From positions 1 to 64,000 of the forward strand of contig NZ_CAJXYK010000023.1 in assembly GCF_913063425.1 (NCBI RefSeq): DNA of 64,000 nt, written 5' to 3'. The stretch comes from an uncultured Thiohalocapsa sp. (lineage in GTDB: Bacteria > Pseudomonadota > Gammaproteobacteria > Chromatiales > Chromatiaceae). The notes beneath the pieces are model-generated. The model ran no database searches. It was not told the DNA's origin and saw nothing but the letters and a program-made list of their open reading frames with translations. The stretch's first letter is position 1. The number at the start of each line of letters is the position of its first letter. Positions 1 to 7,508 of the stretch are shown here, in pieces. A program made the position numbers and the translations under genes.

Positions 1-301
1 GGCTGCGCGAGCACGCCCTGTGCGCTGCATCGGCCTGCGAAATTCGCCGGCCGAGGGGTTCAACTGCTCTTTTTAGGGTGATGCCGGCCAGCGCCGACGC
101 CACCAGCGCGCCCTCGTTGTAAAGGGGCAGCTGGACCAGCACGGTGGGCAGGTCGGTGTCGGCCGGCAGGGAGGTGGGCCGGGCCCGCGGCGGCAGCAGC
201 AGCCGCAGGGCGGTGAGGGTGGCAAGGTGCAGAGACAACAGCGCCAACAGCACGAGCCCGCAGATCAGGAGGGCCTCCAGCAGCCATCCGAGCCAGCCCA
301 T
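1..301 (-). pseudogene. Family 2 glycosyltransferase, N-terminal fragment (runs off window, probably broken)
   Basis: An open frame begins at ATG 301 with GGAG about 10 bases upstream and stays open to the window edge. Residues 1-36 are a hydrophobic segment rich in Leu and Ala (one membrane helix). Residues 52-63 (PTVLVQLPLYNE) match the first beta strand of membrane-bound family 2 glycosyltransferases. After about residue 74 (position ~80) the frame stops resembling the family: the usual stretch leading to the DxD motif is absent and Arg-rich text follows. I infer that the gene is interrupted near 60-80, possibly by a mobile-element end, but a contig-edge artefact cannot be excluded. Its sugar substrate is unknown. 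Confidence 0.5.
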
Positions 302-786
302 GGCACACACTCCAAAGTCCGATGCGCAAAACGGACATTGGACGGCGCACTTCGCGCTGCGCAAAGGCTTTCCAGCCGAAACGCCGGCTTGGTGGACGTG
401 CGGTGGCGTGCAGCCCCGGGGTGACGATGCTGCCGCGCAGCCGCCGCCCGGATGGAGCCGGATGTATACGGCTGCCGCGCTGTGCAGCACCACCCGCGGG
501 CGCCCTGGACGACGCCACTGTGCTCGGCCCCGGCCGGCGACATGCCTCAGTGTGCCCGCACCGCTTTCAAACGGACGGGGTGCCAGCCACCCCGGGCCGT
601 GCACTCACGACAAGAGGACTGAGGCTCGAGATGGCGATCTGGATCGGGGTGGGGACTGCAACCGGGCGCGACGCCGGAGCCATTGCGGCCCCGGCCCGGC
701 GCCCCAGCCGGCGCGGCGCCCGGCTGGGCGACCGACTGGGCGCCGGCTCAGCCGGCTCTGGTAAGACGAAGCGCCCGACGGATGCG
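302..786. other. Non-coding stretch between the GT2 fragment and the methyltransferase operon
   Basis: No frame here looks like protein. A perfect 9-base inverted repeat with an 8-base spacer lies at 703-728 (CCCAGCCGG and its complement), 59 bases beyond the stop of the SDMT gene on the minus strand. It could form a transcription-stopping hairpin, but no T tract follows it. Confidence 0.4.
703..728 (-). terminator. Possible hairpin terminator after SDMT
   Basis: Nine paired bases with an 8-base loop, very GC-rich, downstream of the minus-strand methyltransferase operon. The missing T run makes a rho-independent terminator uncertain. Confidence 0.3.
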
Positions 787-1650
787 TCAGGCCGGCTTGC
801 GGAAGTGCATCACGCCCCAGGCGAGATAGCCGTTGCTGCCGGCATCCACCCAGTGCTGCAGGCCCTGGAGCATGCGGTCGATGTAGGCATCCGAGACCTT
901 GCCGGCGAGGGACTCGCGCTCGGCCCGGAGCACGGCGGCGACACGGCCGTAGTGATTCACCAGCTGGTGGGTCATGTCGACGATCTCGACTTCCTCCCAG
1001 CCAAGGCGCCGGGCCTGCTCGCGATAGAACGCAAAGGAGCCCAGGCTGGAGAGATGGATGCGGTCCAGCACCGGCTGCAGCACACCCTCGGGGCAGTCGT
1101 CGGCCTGCATGGGGTCGGTGAAGACGAATTCGCCGCCGGGCTTCAGCACCCGGTCCACCTCGCCCATCACCTTGTCCCGATGGCCGGAATGCAGAATCGC
1201 ATCCTGGGACCAGGCGGCGTCGAAGCTGCCGTTCTCGGCCGGCACCTGCTCGAAGCTGCCGTCCACGACCTCGATGAGCTGATCCACGCCCTGCTCGCGG
1301 TTCATCTGGCGGTCGCGCTCGTTCTCGGCCTCGCTCAGGTTCAGCGCCAGCACCCGGCAGCCGAAGCGCTTGGCGAGCCAGCGGGCGGCGCCGCCGTAGC
1401 CGGCGCCCAGGTCCACCAGCCGCGCATCGGGACCGGTGAGCTTGTCCTTGATGCGATCGGCCATGAAGGCGACGGTGCGCTCGGAGGCGTCCTTGATGGC
1501 GTCCTCAGGGCCTTCATACAAGCCGATGTGGATGTCCTCGCCGCCCCAGACGTGGAAGTAGAAATTATCGGCGTCCTCGCTGTTGTAGTAATCGCGGGCG
1601 GTCTGGACGACGTCCGAGTAGCTCTGGGCTGGGCTCGTTTGGGCACTCAT
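787..1650 (-). CDS. sdmt: Sarcosine/dimethylglycine N-methyltransferase (glycine betaine synthesis)
   Basis: Cytoplasmic SAM-dependent methyltransferase that completes glycine betaine synthesis by methylating sarcosine and dimethylglycine. The start is ATG 1650, one base after the stop of the upstream GSMT gene (TGA at 1654-1652), giving 287 residues; the Ectothiorhodospira/Halorhodospira enzymes are about 280. A longer frame exists upstream but lies inside GSMT. The class I motif LVDLGAGYGG is at residues 78-87, and WSQDAILHSGH and a C-terminal HYGRVAAVL segment fit the SDMT family. Near-zero spacing to GSMT implies translational coupling, so the pair makes betaine from glycine with three SAM. 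Confidence 0.93.
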   Translation of the reverse strand: MSAQTSPAQSYSDVVQTARDYYNSEDADNFYFHVWGGEDIHIGLYEGPEDAIKDASERTVAFMADRIKDKLTGPDARLVDLGAGYGGAARWLAKRFGCRVLALNLSEAENERDRQMNREQGVDQLIEVVDGSFEQVPAENGSFDAAWSQDAILHSGHRDKVMGEVDRVLKPGGEFVFTDPMQADDCPEGVLQPVLDRIHLSSLGSFAFYREQARRLGWEEVEIVDMTHQLVNHYGRVAAVLRAERESLAGKVSDAYIDRMLQGLQHWVDAGSNGYLAWGVMHFRKPA

Positions 1651-1651
1651 G

Positions 1652-2476
1652 TCAGGACACCTCCCGGTATTCTTTCTCGGCGACGTGGATGAAGAAGTCC
1701 GGCTCCGCTTCGCGGTAGGTCTCCTGGAAGTCGCCATAGGTATCCACGCGCTGGAAGCCCACCTCGCGCATCAGCCCCTGCACATAGCGCTTGCGCAGCG
1801 GGAACATGTTGAGGTGGAACTCAGAGCCGTCCTGGAAGCTGTACTTGAACCGCGCCAGGCTCTCGTCCACGTGCTCCGGCTCGGCGCGGACGTTGTCGCC
1901 GCAGTAGTAGTAGTTGTGGGTGGGCTGCACCTGGTGGTCCAGCAGGGCGTCGTAGTTACGCTGGTCCAGGATCAGGATGCCGTCGTGCTTCAGCGTGGCA
2001 TAGAACTCCGCCAGCGCCTTGCGCCGATCATTGTCGTCATGCAGGTGCGTGAAGGAGTTGCCGAGGCAGATCACGGCGTCGTAGAGGTCGTGCACGCTGC
2101 GGTTCAGCCAGCGCCAGTCGGCGTGGATGGTGCGCAGGATGTGACCCTGGCGGCGGGCGTTCTCGAAGGCCTTGGCGAGCATCACCGGGCTGCCGTCGGC
2201 GCTGGTGACCTCGAAGCCGGCCTTGAGCAGCTGCACCGAGTGGTAGCCGGTGCCGGTGGCGACGTCCAATACCTTCTGCGCGCCGCGCTCGCGCAGCTGC
2301 TGGATGAAGAACTGGCCCTCGGCGGCGGCGCGGCCGTCCCAGTCGATGAGCTCGTCCCACTTGTCGACGAAGGACTCGACATACTCTTCCTGATATTTTT
2401 CCGATTCGCGCACGGCGAGTGGATCATCGCCGTAGTCCTGGTGTTTGGGGATCTCGGTCCGAAGCGGCGGTTGCAT
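1652..2476 (-). CDS. gsmt: Glycine/sarcosine N-methyltransferase
   Basis: SAM-dependent enzyme that methylates glycine to sarcosine and sarcosine to dimethylglycine, the first steps of de novo betaine synthesis in extreme halophiles. ATG 2476 follows an AGAGGA ribosome site and gives 274 residues, close to the 268 of the Ectothiorhodospira halochloris enzyme; an upstream in-frame extension to 2650 is GC-rich leader and looks untranslated. SAM motif I (VLDVATGTGYHS) is at residues 69-80. VICLGNSFTHL and DQRNYDALL match GSMT rather than animal-type GNMT by eye. First gene of a two-gene operon with SDMT. Confidence 0.93.
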   Translation of the reverse strand: MQPPLRTEIPKHQDYGDDPLAVRESEKYQEEYVESFVDKWDELIDWDGRAAAEGQFFIQQLRERGAQKVLDVATGTGYHSVQLLKAGFEVTSADGSPVMLAKAFENARRQGHILRTIHADWRWLNRSVHDLYDAVICLGNSFTHLHDDNDRRKALAEFYATLKHDGILILDQRNYDALLDHQVQPTHNYYYCGDNVRAEPEHVDESLARFKYSFQDGSEFHLNMFPLRKRYVQGLMREVGFQRVDTYGDFQETYREAEPDFFIHVAEKEYREVS

Positions 2477-2757
2477 GTGGCTCGTCCTCTCGGTGTCGAT
2501 TGGCGGATGGCCGGGCGCCGCGCCCTCGTATGCCGGCGCCTCATGCCGGCGCCGTTTGCCGACACAGGCCTTGGCGCCGGCGGGCTTGAATATCCGATGG
2601 CCTGGGACGCGGCGGAAGCGTCCGGCCGTTCGCGGCGGGCCACGGCTCACACCGGGGTCGACGCGCAGGCCGTGCGGTGCGGGCCGGGCAATGCCCGGGG
2701 ATGTGCGGCGTACAGCGCATGGAACACACGGCCGCCGCCGGGTTGAGATTGCACAGC

Positions 2758-2785
2758 ATACTACTTAGTACCCTAATGAGTGCAA
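2758..2785 (-). promoter_or_regulatory. Sigma-70-type promoter for the GSMT-SDMT operon
   Basis: Reading the minus strand, TTGCAC (2785-2780) and TAGTAT (2763-2758) are separated by 16 bases. These are good -35 and -10 hexamers in an otherwise GC-rich intergenic region. The predicted start point leaves a leader of roughly 275 bases before the GSMT ATG. Confidence 0.5.
2765..2776. promoter_or_regulatory. Operator-like dyad inside the betaine-operon promoter
   Basis: TTAG-TACC-CTAA is a dyad placed exactly between the -35 and -10 boxes of the GSMT promoter and about 120 bases before the divergent MarR gene. MarR proteins commonly bind such short dyads over promoters. That the neighbouring MarR protein binds here is inference. 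Confidence 0.4.
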
Positions 2786-2897
2786 GCCCCATGTGGCCCA
2801 CAACACCCGTAACCTCGCCTGTTTCCGCTATTCTTCGTCAAGCTTTACAGGCACTTGCTGCTTTTCGGCTATCACGCACAATGACCGGGATTATTTT

Positions 2898-3479
2898 GTG
2901 AGCGAAATATTACAGCCCCAGCAGGACCCGCTGCCCGAGGGCGGCGGCGGGCGACGCGACACCGACCGCACCGATGAGGTGCTGGTGGCCCTGCGCCGGG
3001 TGATCCGTGCCGTGGACCTACACTCGCGGGCGCTGGTGCGCAGCCACGGCCTCACGGCCCCCCAAGCCCTGGTGCTGAAGGAGATCGTCGCCGCCGGCGA
3101 GCTGCCGGTGGGCGGCGTCGCGCAGCGGGTCAACCTGAGCCACGCCACCATCACGGATATCGTGAACCGCCTGGAGCGGCGCGGCCTGGTGGCACGCACC
3201 CGCAGCGAGACCGACCGCCGCCGGGTGCTGGTGCGCGCCACACCCGAGGCCGCGCAGACGCTGCGCCGCGCCCCACCGCTGCTGCAGGACGCCTTCGCCG
3301 CGCGCTTCGCCAAGCTGGCGGATTGGGAGCAGACGCTGCTCCTGGCCTCGCTTCAGCGCATCGCCGCACTCATGGACGCCGAGCGGATCGACGCGGCGCC
3401 CGTGCTCGCGGCCGGTACCGTGGAGGATGCGGCGGAAGCGCCGGCGGACGGCGCCGGCGATGAAGGGGATGCGGCGTAG
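2898..3479 (+). CDS. MarR-family transcriptional regulator, probably of the betaine operon
   Basis: Winged-helix DNA-binding protein of 193 residues starting at GTG 2898 (VSEILQPQ). In-frame codons upstream to 2793 give a Cys/Ser-rich stretch unlike a MarR N-terminus. The winged helix spans about residues 45-125: GLTAPQALVLKEI, then recognition region LSHATITDIVNRLERRGLV and wing DRRRVLVRAT. The acidic Ala-rich tail is low complexity. It is divergent from GSMT-SDMT with an operator-like dyad between them. MarR proteins of the EctR/CosR type regulate compatible-solute genes in other halophiles, so control of betaine synthesis is a reasonable inference. Confidence 0.85.
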   Translation: MSEILQPQQDPLPEGGGGRRDTDRTDEVLVALRRVIRAVDLHSRALVRSHGLTAPQALVLKEIVAAGELPVGGVAQRVNLSHATITDIVNRLERRGLVARTRSETDRRRVLVRATPEAAQTLRRAPPLLQDAFAARFAKLADWEQTLLLASLQRIAALMDAERIDAAPVLAAGTVEDAAEAPADGAGDEGDAA

Positions 3480-3612
3480 CCGGGCCTCGATGCCCGGGCC
3501 GGCTGCGTGGGGTGGAAGCTGCGTGTAGGGAGACAAGGAAGGGTTCAAGAACAACCAAACCCGTTATGTCGTCCTCGCCGACTCCGCGTCGTGCCGCAGA
3601 GGAACTAGGAAA

Positions 3613-3678
3613 CACGCGAAAAGCGCGAAAAAGGCCGGCCCTAGGCGCTGCTGGGCCGCCGTTTCGCGCGTTTCGCGT
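3613..3678. repeat. Inverted GCGAAA-rich repeat
   Basis: The left arm (ACGCGAAAAGCGCGAAA, 3613 on) and right arm (TTTCGCGCGTTTCGCGT, 3662 on) are imperfect reverse complements. They flank a GGCCGG/GGGCCG core. The layout suggests a small palindromic intergenic repeat. Confidence 0.45.
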
Positions 3679-3771
3679 CTTTCGTCGCTGAAAAAGGTCG
3701 TACCCCTTGTGCTCGAATCCGCACTCAGTGCCCAGGGCCAGGCCTGCGCACCGTCGCGCAGGGTTGAACGA

Positions 3772-3797
3772 TTAAGTATACCGTCCCCATTTTTTGG
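3772..3797 (+). repeat. RAYT/REP-type repeat end, copy 1
   Basis: TTAAGTATACCGTCCCC followed by a T run. A near-identical motif (TTAAATACACCGTCCCC) is at 5109-5125 in the same orientation. From memory, such motifs lie next to IS200-like (REP-associated) transposases in many proteobacteria; no transposase is present here. Confidence 0.45.
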
Positions 3798-4003
3798 CCG
3801 CCGGCCCTGGGCACACGGACTTGAGTCCGCCGCCGGCAAATCATCGCCGGGGCTCGGGTTTGCAGCGGCGCCGCACCAGCGCTTGCGAGCGTGGCTCATC
3901 CTGCGACCTTTGCGCCGCCGGCGGCGCGCCGCTGACGCGGTTTGGGCTATGTCACGGCGCGGGAGCGCCGTGACGATCAGGCGGTGGAGAGCGTGCCGAG
4001 GCG

Positions 4004-4993
4004 TCAGCGGGCGACCTCACCACCGGGCAGCGAGCGGGCCGCGTCGAGGATCGGGTCGAAGGTCTGCGACATCATGGCCGCGATGTTGCGGGCGTGGTTG
4101 ACCAGCCAGAGGCTGTCGTCGGCGCCGTTCAGGACGATGGGCGGATACAGCTGCGAGACCCGATACAGCTCGTCGATGGCCTCGTCCAGCGCCACCAGCG
4201 CATCCTCTTCGAAGTCGGTGCCGTAGGCGGAGCGGATGACCGCGAGGGTATCCGCCGACACCGCCGACGCGCAGATGGCCGAGTACACCCGCTGGCGGCG
4301 CTCCTTGGCCGGCACCTTGTCGGCGTCGTTCAGGCGCGAGTAGATCTTGTCCATGGCCCCGTTCTGACCGCCGAGCTCGGTGAGCAGGGCTGCAAGATCG
4401 TCCGGGCGCACGTTGCTCACGGCGTCACCGGCGCGCAGGTCGCTGACATAGGCGTCGAAATCCCTGAAGCCGAGGTCATACTCGTGCCCGGAGTCGGCAC
4501 CACCGAGCCAGGAGATGCCCCAGCGCCGCGGGTCATAGTTGAACTTCTTGGCGGCGTTGGTGAGCCGCGGGTCGTCTTGCGAGGAGCCGCCGATGCGCGC
4601 GGTGCGGTCGGCGAAGACCTCGAAGATCTCCGTGGTGACGTACCAGATGCCGCCGGGCTCGCCCTTGATGCCGGCGGCACAGGCGGCGTTGCGGTCGAAG
4701 AAGATGATCAGGTCGTTCGGGACCCAGCTGCCCTGGTCGTTCAGGCGACGCCGGAACTGGTAAGTGATGGCCTCCGCCAGCAGTGCACCCTTCTTGGCGC
4801 GATCAAGCTCTGCGTTGGCCGGGTCCTGGAAGTCCTGGTTGATCTCGGGGGTGTCCCAGATCCAAAACAGAATGCCGATCCAGAGTGCTGCGATGAGCAC
4901 GGGGATGCCGATGATGAGGCCCGACCAGAGTACGGTCTGCTTGGTGAGCCACGTGAGTATCCGCTTGATCGGACTCTTGTTTGCTTCTGCCAT
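4004..4993 (-). CDS. DUF2333-family membrane-anchored protein
   Basis: A 329-residue protein of unknown function, started at ATG 4993 with GGAG about 9 bases upstream. One membrane helix near residues 21-46 (VLWSGLIIGIPVLIAALWIG), then a large soluble part, presumably periplasmic. Segments such as GSWVPNDL, SSQDDPRLTNAAKKF and PPIVLNGADDSLW resemble the DUF2333 family (recalled, not searched). It stands alone between two same-orientation repeat ends (3772 and 5108). No catalytic residues can be assigned. Confidence 0.65.
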   Translation of the reverse strand: MAEANKSPIKRILTWLTKQTVLWSGLIIGIPVLIAALWIGILFWIWDTPEINQDFQDPANAELDRAKKGALLAEAITYQFRRRLNDQGSWVPNDLIIFFDRNAACAAGIKGEPGGIWYVTTEIFEVFADRTARIGGSSQDDPRLTNAAKKFNYDPRRWGISWLGGADSGHEYDLGFRDFDAYVSDLRAGDAVSNVRPDDLAALLTELGGQNGAMDKIYSRLNDADKVPAKERRQRVYSAICASAVSADTLAVIRSAYGTDFEEDALVALDEAIDELYRVSQLYPPIVLNGADDSLWLVNHARNIAAMMSQTFDPILDAARSLPGGEVAR

Positions 4994-5107
4994 GACATGA
5001 TCTCCATGGGTGTTTCGGTGACATCGGGGTCTGCGTCGCCCGGCTTCGCGCTGCCGGAGCCGCGCCACGGTCGCTGCGGCCCGACACAGTGGCGGCGCTC
5101 GGGGCAA

Positions 5108-5150
5108 GTTAAATACACCGTCCCCGAGTTTTGTCCCCAGTTTTGTCCCC
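5108..5150 (+). repeat. RAYT/REP-type repeat end, copy 2, with GTCCCC triplication
   Basis: GTTAAATACACCGTCCCC is followed by two further units of the form GAGTTTTGTCCCC and AGTTTTGTCCCC. It is the second copy of the motif at 3772, same orientation, so the pair brackets the DUF2333 gene. Confidence 0.5.
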
Positions 5151-5191
5151 GAGTTCTTGGGCCGGATTTTTTTCGGACCTGGGGCGGCGGA

Positions 5192-5641
5192 TCACTCGAA
5201 GATCCAGGCGTCCGTGGCGCGCTCCCAGCTCACCAGCTCCTCGGGCTTGAACCAGAGCGCGACCTCGCGGGCGCCGTTCTCGGGTGAGTCGGAGCCGTGC
5301 GCGAGGTTGCGGCCCACGTCCATGCCATAGTCGTGGCGGATGCTGCCGGGGGCGGCCTCGGACGGTTTGGTGGCGCCGAGTGTCTGACGCACGGCGGCGA
5401 CGGCGTTCCTGCCCTCCCAGGCCATGGCCAGCACCGGGGCGCTGGTGATGTAGTCGATGAGGCCGGGGTAGAAGGGCTTGTCCTTGAGCTCGGCGTAGTG
5501 CTCGGCGGCGTGCTCCTGCGACACCTGCATGAACTTGGCGCCGACGAGCTTCAGGCCGCGGCGTTCCAGGCGTGCGACGATCTCGCCGACGAGGCCGCGC
5601 TGGACGCCGTCGGGCTTCACCATGACGAAGGTCTGTTCCAT
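5192..5641 (-). CDS. ndk: Nucleoside diphosphate kinase, archaeal-like
   Basis: Transfers the gamma phosphate of ATP to NDPs through a phospho-histidine. ATG 5641 ([16 protein letters not shown]) gives 149 residues. The active-site His lies in [16 protein letters not shown], and the N-terminal KPDGVQRGL motif is intact. The wording, especially [14 protein letters not shown] and the ending [14 protein letters not shown], is closer to haloarchaeal and Gram-positive Ndk than to the usual gammaproteobacterial enzyme, which ends near FGPDEI. It is monocistronic, outside its common gammaproteobacterial neighbourhood (ndk-rlmN-pilW). Confidence 0.93.
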   Translation of the reverse strand: MEQTFVMVKPDGVQRGLVGEIVARLERRGLKLVGAKFMQVSQEHAAEHYAELKDKPFYPGLIDYITSAPVLAMAWEGRNAVAAVRQTLGATKPSEAAPGSIRHDYGMDVGRNLAHGSDSPENGAREVALWFKPEELVSWERATDAWIFE

Positions 5642-5966
5642 GGGCTGCTCCTGATTGATAAGGGTGGGCCTGTCGGGCGGACAGGCAGGGACGCGAATGG
5701 TGTGCTGCGCGGATGTATCCGCGGGCGGCCCGGATGATAGCCGTCGCGGAAGCGCCTGTCGCGGCAAGCGCGGTCTCCGGCAAATCCACACAAGGCCCTG
5801 TCGCCGTGGCGAGCGGCTGCGCGCCGCCCCGTGCCGTCGACCAACGCGGGCTCTGCTGCACGCGCGCTGACTGATTGCTCAAACCGGGACTGCCGCGCCG
5901 CGTTGGAAGCTGTTGCAATGGGGGCAGGTTTCAGTACCAGTGTCCCAACCCCAGTCAGGAGTCGGC
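5642..5966. other. Divergent intergenic region between ndk and the BCCT carrier
   Basis: Promoters for both directions must lie here, but I could not pick convincing hexamers. The only clear signal is AGGAG five bases before TTG 5967. Confidence 0.35.
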
Positions 5967-7508
5967 TTGTCTTCCAACCCAGCTGCGGCGGCAAAGCCCC
6001 GCAACCCACGCACCGTCGTGGTCATTTCCTTCATCTTGGTGCTCGCCTTCGGCGTCTGGGGGCTGGTCTCGCCGGACAGCATGACGTCCGTCTCCGTCGG
6101 ACTCATGAACTTCGTGCTGGAGAGCGTCGGCTGGTTCTACCTGGCGCTGTGCAGCGGCTTCATCGTGCTCGCCGCCGCGCTCGCGCTCAGCCCCTACGGC
6201 AAGATCCGCCTCGGGCCCGACGACGCGCGCCCGGATTTCACCACTTCGTCATGGATCGCCATGCTCTTCGCCGGCGGCATGGGTGCGGGGCTGGTGTTCT
6301 GGGGCGTCGCCGAGCCCGTGACCCACTTCGCCCACCCGCCCGGCGATGCGCAGGGGCAGACAGCCGCCTCGGCGCGCCTGGCCATGGTGCTCACCAACCT
6401 GCACTGGGGCCTGCACGCCTGGTCCATCTACGGCGTCTGCGCCCTGGTGCTGGCCTACTTCATCTTCCGCCGCGGCATGCCGGGCATGATCTCCACACCC
6501 ATGCGCGCCACGCTGCCGCCGTCTGCGGCCACGCGCAACCTCGGCATCGTCTCCGATGTGATTGCAGTGTTCGCGGTGGTCTTCGGCCTGGCCGGCTCAC
6601 TGGTGATGGGGGTGCTGCAGGTGCGCGCCGGCGTCACCGAGGTCTTCGGCCTTCAGCCCACCACGGCGCTCAGTGTCTTCATCCTGGCGCTGATGGCGGC
6701 GGCCTTCATGATCTCCACCTCGTCGGGGCTGGACAAAGGCATGAAACTGCTGAGCAACCTGAACATGCTGCTGGTGATGGTCCTGCTGGCGGTGGTGCTG
6801 GTGTTCGGCCCGACGGCGTACATCATGGAGGCCTTCGTCAACGGCATCGGCGACTACTTCTCGGCCCTGCCGGCCTACGCCTTCCGGCTGCTCTCCTACG
6901 AGAACCAAATGGACTGGACCAACAACTGGACCCTGACGTATCTCATCTGGTGGGTGGCCTGGGGACCCTTCGTCGGCATCTTCATCGCCCGCATCAGCCG
7001 CGGGCGCACCATCCGCGAGTTCTGCCTCGGCGTCATCGTGGTGCCGAGCATCTTCTCCCTGTTCTGGTTCGCCGCGCTCGGCAGCACCGGCATCTGGGTG
7101 GAGCTGAACGGCAGCGGCGGCCTTGCGGCACTCGTGACGGAGGACGTGGCCAAGGCGCTGTTCGCCTTCCTGGACTACATGCCCGCGGGCATCCTGCTCG
7201 CGAGCATGGCCATCGTGCTGATCTTTCTGTTCCTCGTCACCAGCGCGGACTCCGGCACCTTCGTCATCAGCATGATGACGTCCGAAGGCACGCTGAACCC
7301 CAAGACGGCGCTCAAGCTCGCCTGGGGTGCAACCATCTCCCTGCTGACGCTGGCCATCCTGCTGTCGGGCAGCGTCGAGGTGGCCAAGGCCATGGCGGCC
7401 TTCGGCGCCGTGCCCTTCACCGTGATCCTGGTCCTGCAGATCGTGTCCTTCCTGCGCGCGCTGCGGGAGGAGCCCGTGGGCAAGCGCGCACAGGAGCAGC
7501 CGGCATGA
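5967..7508 (+). CDS. BCCT-family betaine/choline/carnitine transporter
   Basis: Inner-membrane secondary carrier (about 513 residues, 12 predicted helices) that imports betaine-type osmolytes with Na+ or H+. TTG 5967 is preferred because AGGAG lies five bases upstream; an in-frame TTG at 5913 lacks such a site. Family hallmarks are the glycine-rich GMGAGLVFWGVAEP near residues 105-118 and the aromatic box WTLTYLIWWVAWGPF followed by RISRGRT. TSADSGT sits in a late helix. Short hydrophilic tails argue against the long osmosensing tail of BetP. Its stop overlaps the next start (ATGA), so it is coupled to the binding-protein fusion gene. Confidence 0.93.
   Translation: MSSNPAAAAKPRNPRTVVVISFILVLAFGVWGLVSPDSMTSVSVGLMNFVLESVGWFYLALCSGFIVLAAALALSPYGKIRLGPDDARPDFTTSSWIAMLFAGGMGAGLVFWGVAEPVTHFAHPPGDAQGQTAASARLAMVLTNLHWGLHAWSIYGVCALVLAYFIFRRGMPGMISTPMRATLPPSAATRNLGIVSDVIAVFAVVFGLAGSLVMGVLQVRAGVTEVFGLQPTTALSVFILALMAAAFMISTSSGLDKGMKLLSNLNMLLVMVLLAVVLVFGPTAYIMEAFVNGIGDYFSALPAYAFRLLSYENQMDWTNNWTLTYLIWWVAWGPFVGIFIARISRGRTIREFCLGVIVVPSIFSLFWFAALGSTGIWVELNGSGGLAALVTEDVAKALFAFLDYMPAGILLASMAIVLIFLFLVTSADSGTFVISMMTSEGTLNPKTALKLAWGATISLLTLAILLSGSVEVAKAMAAFGAVPFTVILVLQIVSFLRALREEPVGKRAQEQPA

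Larger units (their letters stand above)
2477..2897. other. Divergent intergenic region and long GSMT leader
   Basis: The half nearest GSMT (2477-2750) is very GC-rich, with several GGCGCC-type inverted repeats, and would be the long 5' leader of the betaine operon. The other half is AT-richer and must hold the MarR promoter. I looked for a SAM or SAH riboswitch in the leader and did not recognise one. Confidence 0.4.
3480..4003. other. Repeat-rich intergenic region
   Basis: No gene recognised. It holds an inverted pair of GCGAAA-type repeats (3613-3678) and, at 3772-3797, a motif shared with 5108-5130; both are listed separately. Confidence 0.5.

Noticed and set aside
322-1692. 456-codon plus-strand frame over SDMT
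   Set aside because: Antisense shadow of a clear methyltransferase.
2477-2757. SAM or SAH riboswitch before the SAM-consuming methyltransferases
   Set aside because: I could not find the conserved core of either class.
5831-7504. Long N-terminal extension in frame with the binding-protein gene
   Set aside because: It overlaps the BCCT gene in another frame and reads as Arg/His-rich; the lipoprotein signal begins at 7505.
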